From positions 1 through 50,840 of the forward strand of contig CAZQVN010000025.1 of the NCBI GenBank assembly GCA_964596775.1: 50,840 nucleotides of DNA, read 5' to 3'. This document shows positions 49,245 to 50,840 of this stretch, piece after piece (the first letter of the stretch is position 1; the number at the start of each line of letters is the position of its first letter). The notes beneath the pieces were generated by a model. It saw only the letters and a program-made list of their open reading frames with translations. It ran no database searches and was not told the origin of the DNA. A program made the position numbers and the translations under genes. Origin of the DNA: CAZQVN01 sp964596775. Its GTDB lineage: Bacteria > Eisenbacteria > RBG-16-71-46 > JABDJR01 > JAWXBZ01.

Positions 49245-50036
49245 ATGCCATCTGAAGGAACGTCGACATCAACGGGGCGCATCCTGCTGCCCATGCTTGT
49301 GATGGGTCTCGTGATCGTGGCCGCCGGTTACGGATTGACAGTGAAGACTCCGTCGATCGCAGGAGGCGCGGGTGCGAAGGAGTCACACGGTACGGCCGAG
49401 GCGGCGAACAAGACGGAAACGGAGCAACTGGCCGAATCGTCGCGGCCAGCCGACGCGGCGACGCGTCGTGTCGAAGCCGCGGGCCTGACCGGCACCACTC
49501 CGCCCCGGTCGCTGCGCGAAGCCTACCCGGACTACAAGCCCGAAACGCGCGACCCGGAGCACAGCGCGGTGGAACGCGGACGGCGCGAGGTGGCCGCGAA
49601 CGACGGGCTGGAACTGTCGGAGGGGGGCAGCGGGTCGCTGGAAACCCTGATCGAGCAGACCGTCTACGCCGTCGACCTCGGCGACTACAGGACGTACACC
49701 CGGCTCACCGTGAACCGGACGGACTTCGAAAAGCTGCTGTGGCCCGAATTTCCGCAAAGCCGGCCGGCTGCGAACGTTCCCTCCCTCGAGGCCTGGGATT
49801 TCGTGAATACCAGGAATGCCGGCGGATTCAGCAAGGCCCGCGGTCTGTTCGAAAAACGTGGAATCCAGTTGAAAAGCTTCAAGGTCGAGAAAGTGGACCG
49901 GTTCACGAACTTCACGCTGCACCGGAACGTCACGGTCGACATCACCGACGCCACCGGGGCGGAGTTCGACTTTCCCCTGATCCGGACCATCGTGGAGCGT
50001 CATGGACGCTTCAAGATCTATTCGACCGGTGACTGA
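49245..50036 (+). CDS. Membrane-anchored periplasmic protein of the receptor cluster
   Basis: A 263-residue protein with one N-terminal membrane helix (ILLPMLVMGLVIVAAGYGLT, ~12-32), an Ala/Glu-rich disordered linker (GAKESHGTAEAANKTETE), and a folded C-terminal domain (~135-263: LIEQTVYAVDLGDYRTYTRL; FNFT-like HRNVTVDITDATGAEFD) that may be NTF2-like. The ATG at 49245 has a GGAGAGGAAA site 8 nt upstream; an in-frame ATG at 49221 would overlap the receptor stop. It may link the receptor to inner-membrane components; no family recognised. Confidence 0.65.
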   Translation: MPSEGTSTSTGRILLPMLVMGLVIVAAGYGLTVKTPSIAGGAGAKESHGTAEAANKTETEQLAESSRPADAATRRVEAAGLTGTTPPRSLREAYPDYKPETRDPEHSAVERGRREVAANDGLELSEGGSGSLETLIEQTVYAVDLGDYRTYTRLTVNRTDFEKLLWPEFPQSRPAANVPSLEAWDFVNTRNAGGFSKARGLFEKRGIQLKSFKVEKVDRFTNFTLHRNVTVDITDATGAEFDFPLIRTIVERHGRFKIYSTGD

Positions 50037-50078
50037 AGGTAACCCTGGAACACGGGTCACGCACCCGGAAAGGAATCG

Positions 50079-50663
50079 ATGATGAACGGCTGGATCAAGA
50101 CAGGACTCGTTCTCGCATTCAGCGCCGCACTCACCGGCTGCAGCACCGAGGGAAACAAGGTGGCGCTGAGCGAGATGGAACGCCTCAGGCGCGAAACCGA
50201 CAAGCAGATGCGCCTCGTCAAGGAGCAGAATCTCACGCTGAACGACAAGCTGAACCGCATCAACGCACGGCTGGACGTCATCGAAGGGGAGTATATCCCC
50301 GCGGTCAACGCGGCGCTCGATTCGGTGACCGCCCGGGAACAGGGTTTCAAGTCGGATCTTGTGATGGAGGTGGAAGCGCGGCTGTCGGAGCTGAATTCCG
50401 ACGTCCGCACCCTCAGGAACGAGCTGGCACAGGACATGACGGCGCAAGGGAAGGCGGTCACGGATCAGGTGCGGGAAAACATGGACGAGTTCCAGTTCCG
50501 CGTTTCCGACCTGGAGGCTTTCGTGCAGTTCGTGGCCACGCGCCAGGACTCGGTGAACCGCCAGATCATCGAGCGGGTGGACCGGAACGCGGGATACACG
50601 TCGTTCCTAACACGCTGGGCGGGGCTGTCGAACGGCGTGGAGGTGTCCGGGCCGTCGTTCTAG
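50079..50663 (+). CDS. Coiled-coil lipoprotein of the receptor cluster
   Basis: A 194-residue lipoprotein (signal MMNGWIKTGLVLAFSAALTG, lipobox Cys21) with a long predicted coiled coil (~30-160) rich in Leu, Glu and Lys heptads (ALSEMERLRRETDKQMRLV; LSELNSDVRTLRNELAQDM; FRVSDLEAFVQFVATRQ). A short C-terminal tail follows. It resembles periplasmic adaptor- or stalk-type lipoproteins by shape only. It follows the membrane-anchored gene by 42 nt, so it is in the same operon. ATG at 50079 or 50082 (adjacent ATGs). Confidence 0.7.
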   Translation: MMNGWIKTGLVLAFSAALTGCSTEGNKVALSEMERLRRETDKQMRLVKEQNLTLNDKLNRINARLDVIEGEYIPAVNAALDSVTAREQGFKSDLVMEVEARLSELNSDVRTLRNELAQDMTAQGKAVTDQVRENMDEFQFRVSDLEAFVQFVATRQDSVNRQIIERVDRNAGYTSFLTRWAGLSNGVEVSGPSF

Positions 50664-50685
50664 GCCCTGAAACCCGGGAGATGCC

Positions 50686-50717
50686 GGGCCCGAGCCGATC
50701 CGGGGTGTGCCGGGCCC
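50686..50717 (+). terminator. Possible terminator after the receptor cluster
   Basis: GGGCCCG (50686-50692) and CGGGCCC (50711-50717) form a 7-bp stem with an 18-nt loop, followed by TTTCTG. The loop is long. Confidence 0.35.
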
Positions 50718-50832
50718 TTTCTGCGGTTGGACGATGCCTTCCGACGCTGTGGACGATTCCCGACCCGGTGCGCTAGGCTGCCGCTGCCGCCGATTCCTGC
50801 CGTGCCCGATAACGCTCAGCAAAGGACGCTAC

Positions 50833-50840
50833 ATGCGCAT
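50833..50840 (+). CDS. Start of a further gene, truncated by the window edge
   Basis: ATG at 50833 with AAAGGA 6 nt upstream; only MR and part of the next codon are inside the window. Confidence 0.3.

Noticed and set aside
1..50840. CRISPR array, rRNA or full insertion sequence
   Set aside because: No regularly spaced repeats, rRNA-like stretches or transposase genes were seen.

Overview
The window is GC-rich, densely packed bacterial DNA from a diderm (Gram-negative) organism. It encodes an Omp85/TamA barrel with TamB, a TonB-dependent receptor, a Wzi-like outer-membrane protein, lipoproteins, and secreted beta-helix or beta-propeller proteins ending in FlgD-like Ig sorting domains (motifs such as SFPNPFRSS and GVYFYRL). 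That combination is typical of Candidatus Eisenbacteria and related FCB-superphylum lineages. The taxonomic placement is inference, because no rRNA or other marker is present.

Layout. 1-2736: a scarred accessory segment with a broken secreted-protein 3' end, a BrnT toxin/HTH antitoxin pair with its own promoter and operator, duplicated fragments, and a frameshifted, truncated lipoprotein gene. 2797-5905 (-): a two-subunit molybdenum hydroxylase. 5957-7051 (-): two small membrane proteins. 7184-9212: two secreted proteins (beta-helix and NHL propeller) that converge on a shared palindrome. 9413-13204: an MFS transporter, fructose-1,6-bisphosphatase and a lysine 6-aminotransferase-like enzyme. 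13622-20467 (+): a methyltransferase coupled to tamB and tamA. 20513-21748: a beta-helix lipoprotein. 21859-25464: biotin carboxylase, biotin carrier and methylmalonyl-CoA mutase large subunit. 25555-29545: a solute-binding protein overlapped by a hybrid histidine kinase. 29537-30141: a structured inverted-repeat cluster. 30133-34004 (-): a tightly overlapping operon of glycosyltransferase, polysaccharide deacetylase, flippase-like membrane protein and O-methyltransferase, divergent from a Wzi-like gene. 35795-38593 (-): a large di-heme YVTN-propeller protein. 39049-39569: methylmalonyl-CoA epimerase and tRNA-Ser(UGA). 39701-40849 (-): a DUF4143 ATPase. 41060-41681 (-): a small zinc-ribbon membrane protein and an arsenate-reductase-like phosphatase. 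41828-50663: a lipoprotein, an orphan OmpR-type regulator, a dockerin-like secreted protein, and a surface cluster of secreted beta-helix protein, TonB receptor, periplasmic anchor protein and coiled-coil lipoprotein.

How the parts work together. Carboxylase subunits, mutase and epimerase belong to the propionyl-CoA/methylmalonyl-CoA/succinyl-CoA route, but the carboxyltransferase and the B12-binding mutase subunit are not here. Much of the rest concerns the cell envelope: barrel assembly, glycan export, surface proteins and TonB-dependent uptake. Several genes have a -10-like hexamer only 5-9 nt upstream of the start codon, which suggests leaderless mRNAs are common.

The most unusual element is the cluster at 29537-30141. 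Two inverted copies of a roughly 138-bp element share a core but have different outer stems, each still self-complementary, and an inner stem pair changes from C-G to T-A between copies. This looks like structure under selection, or a hairpin-type mobile element. The second unusual element is the junction at 8216-8270, where two convergent genes encode the same C-terminal Thr-Trp-Ser-x-Ile-Lys-Ala motif and the Ile-Lys codons of each form the stop codon of the other.
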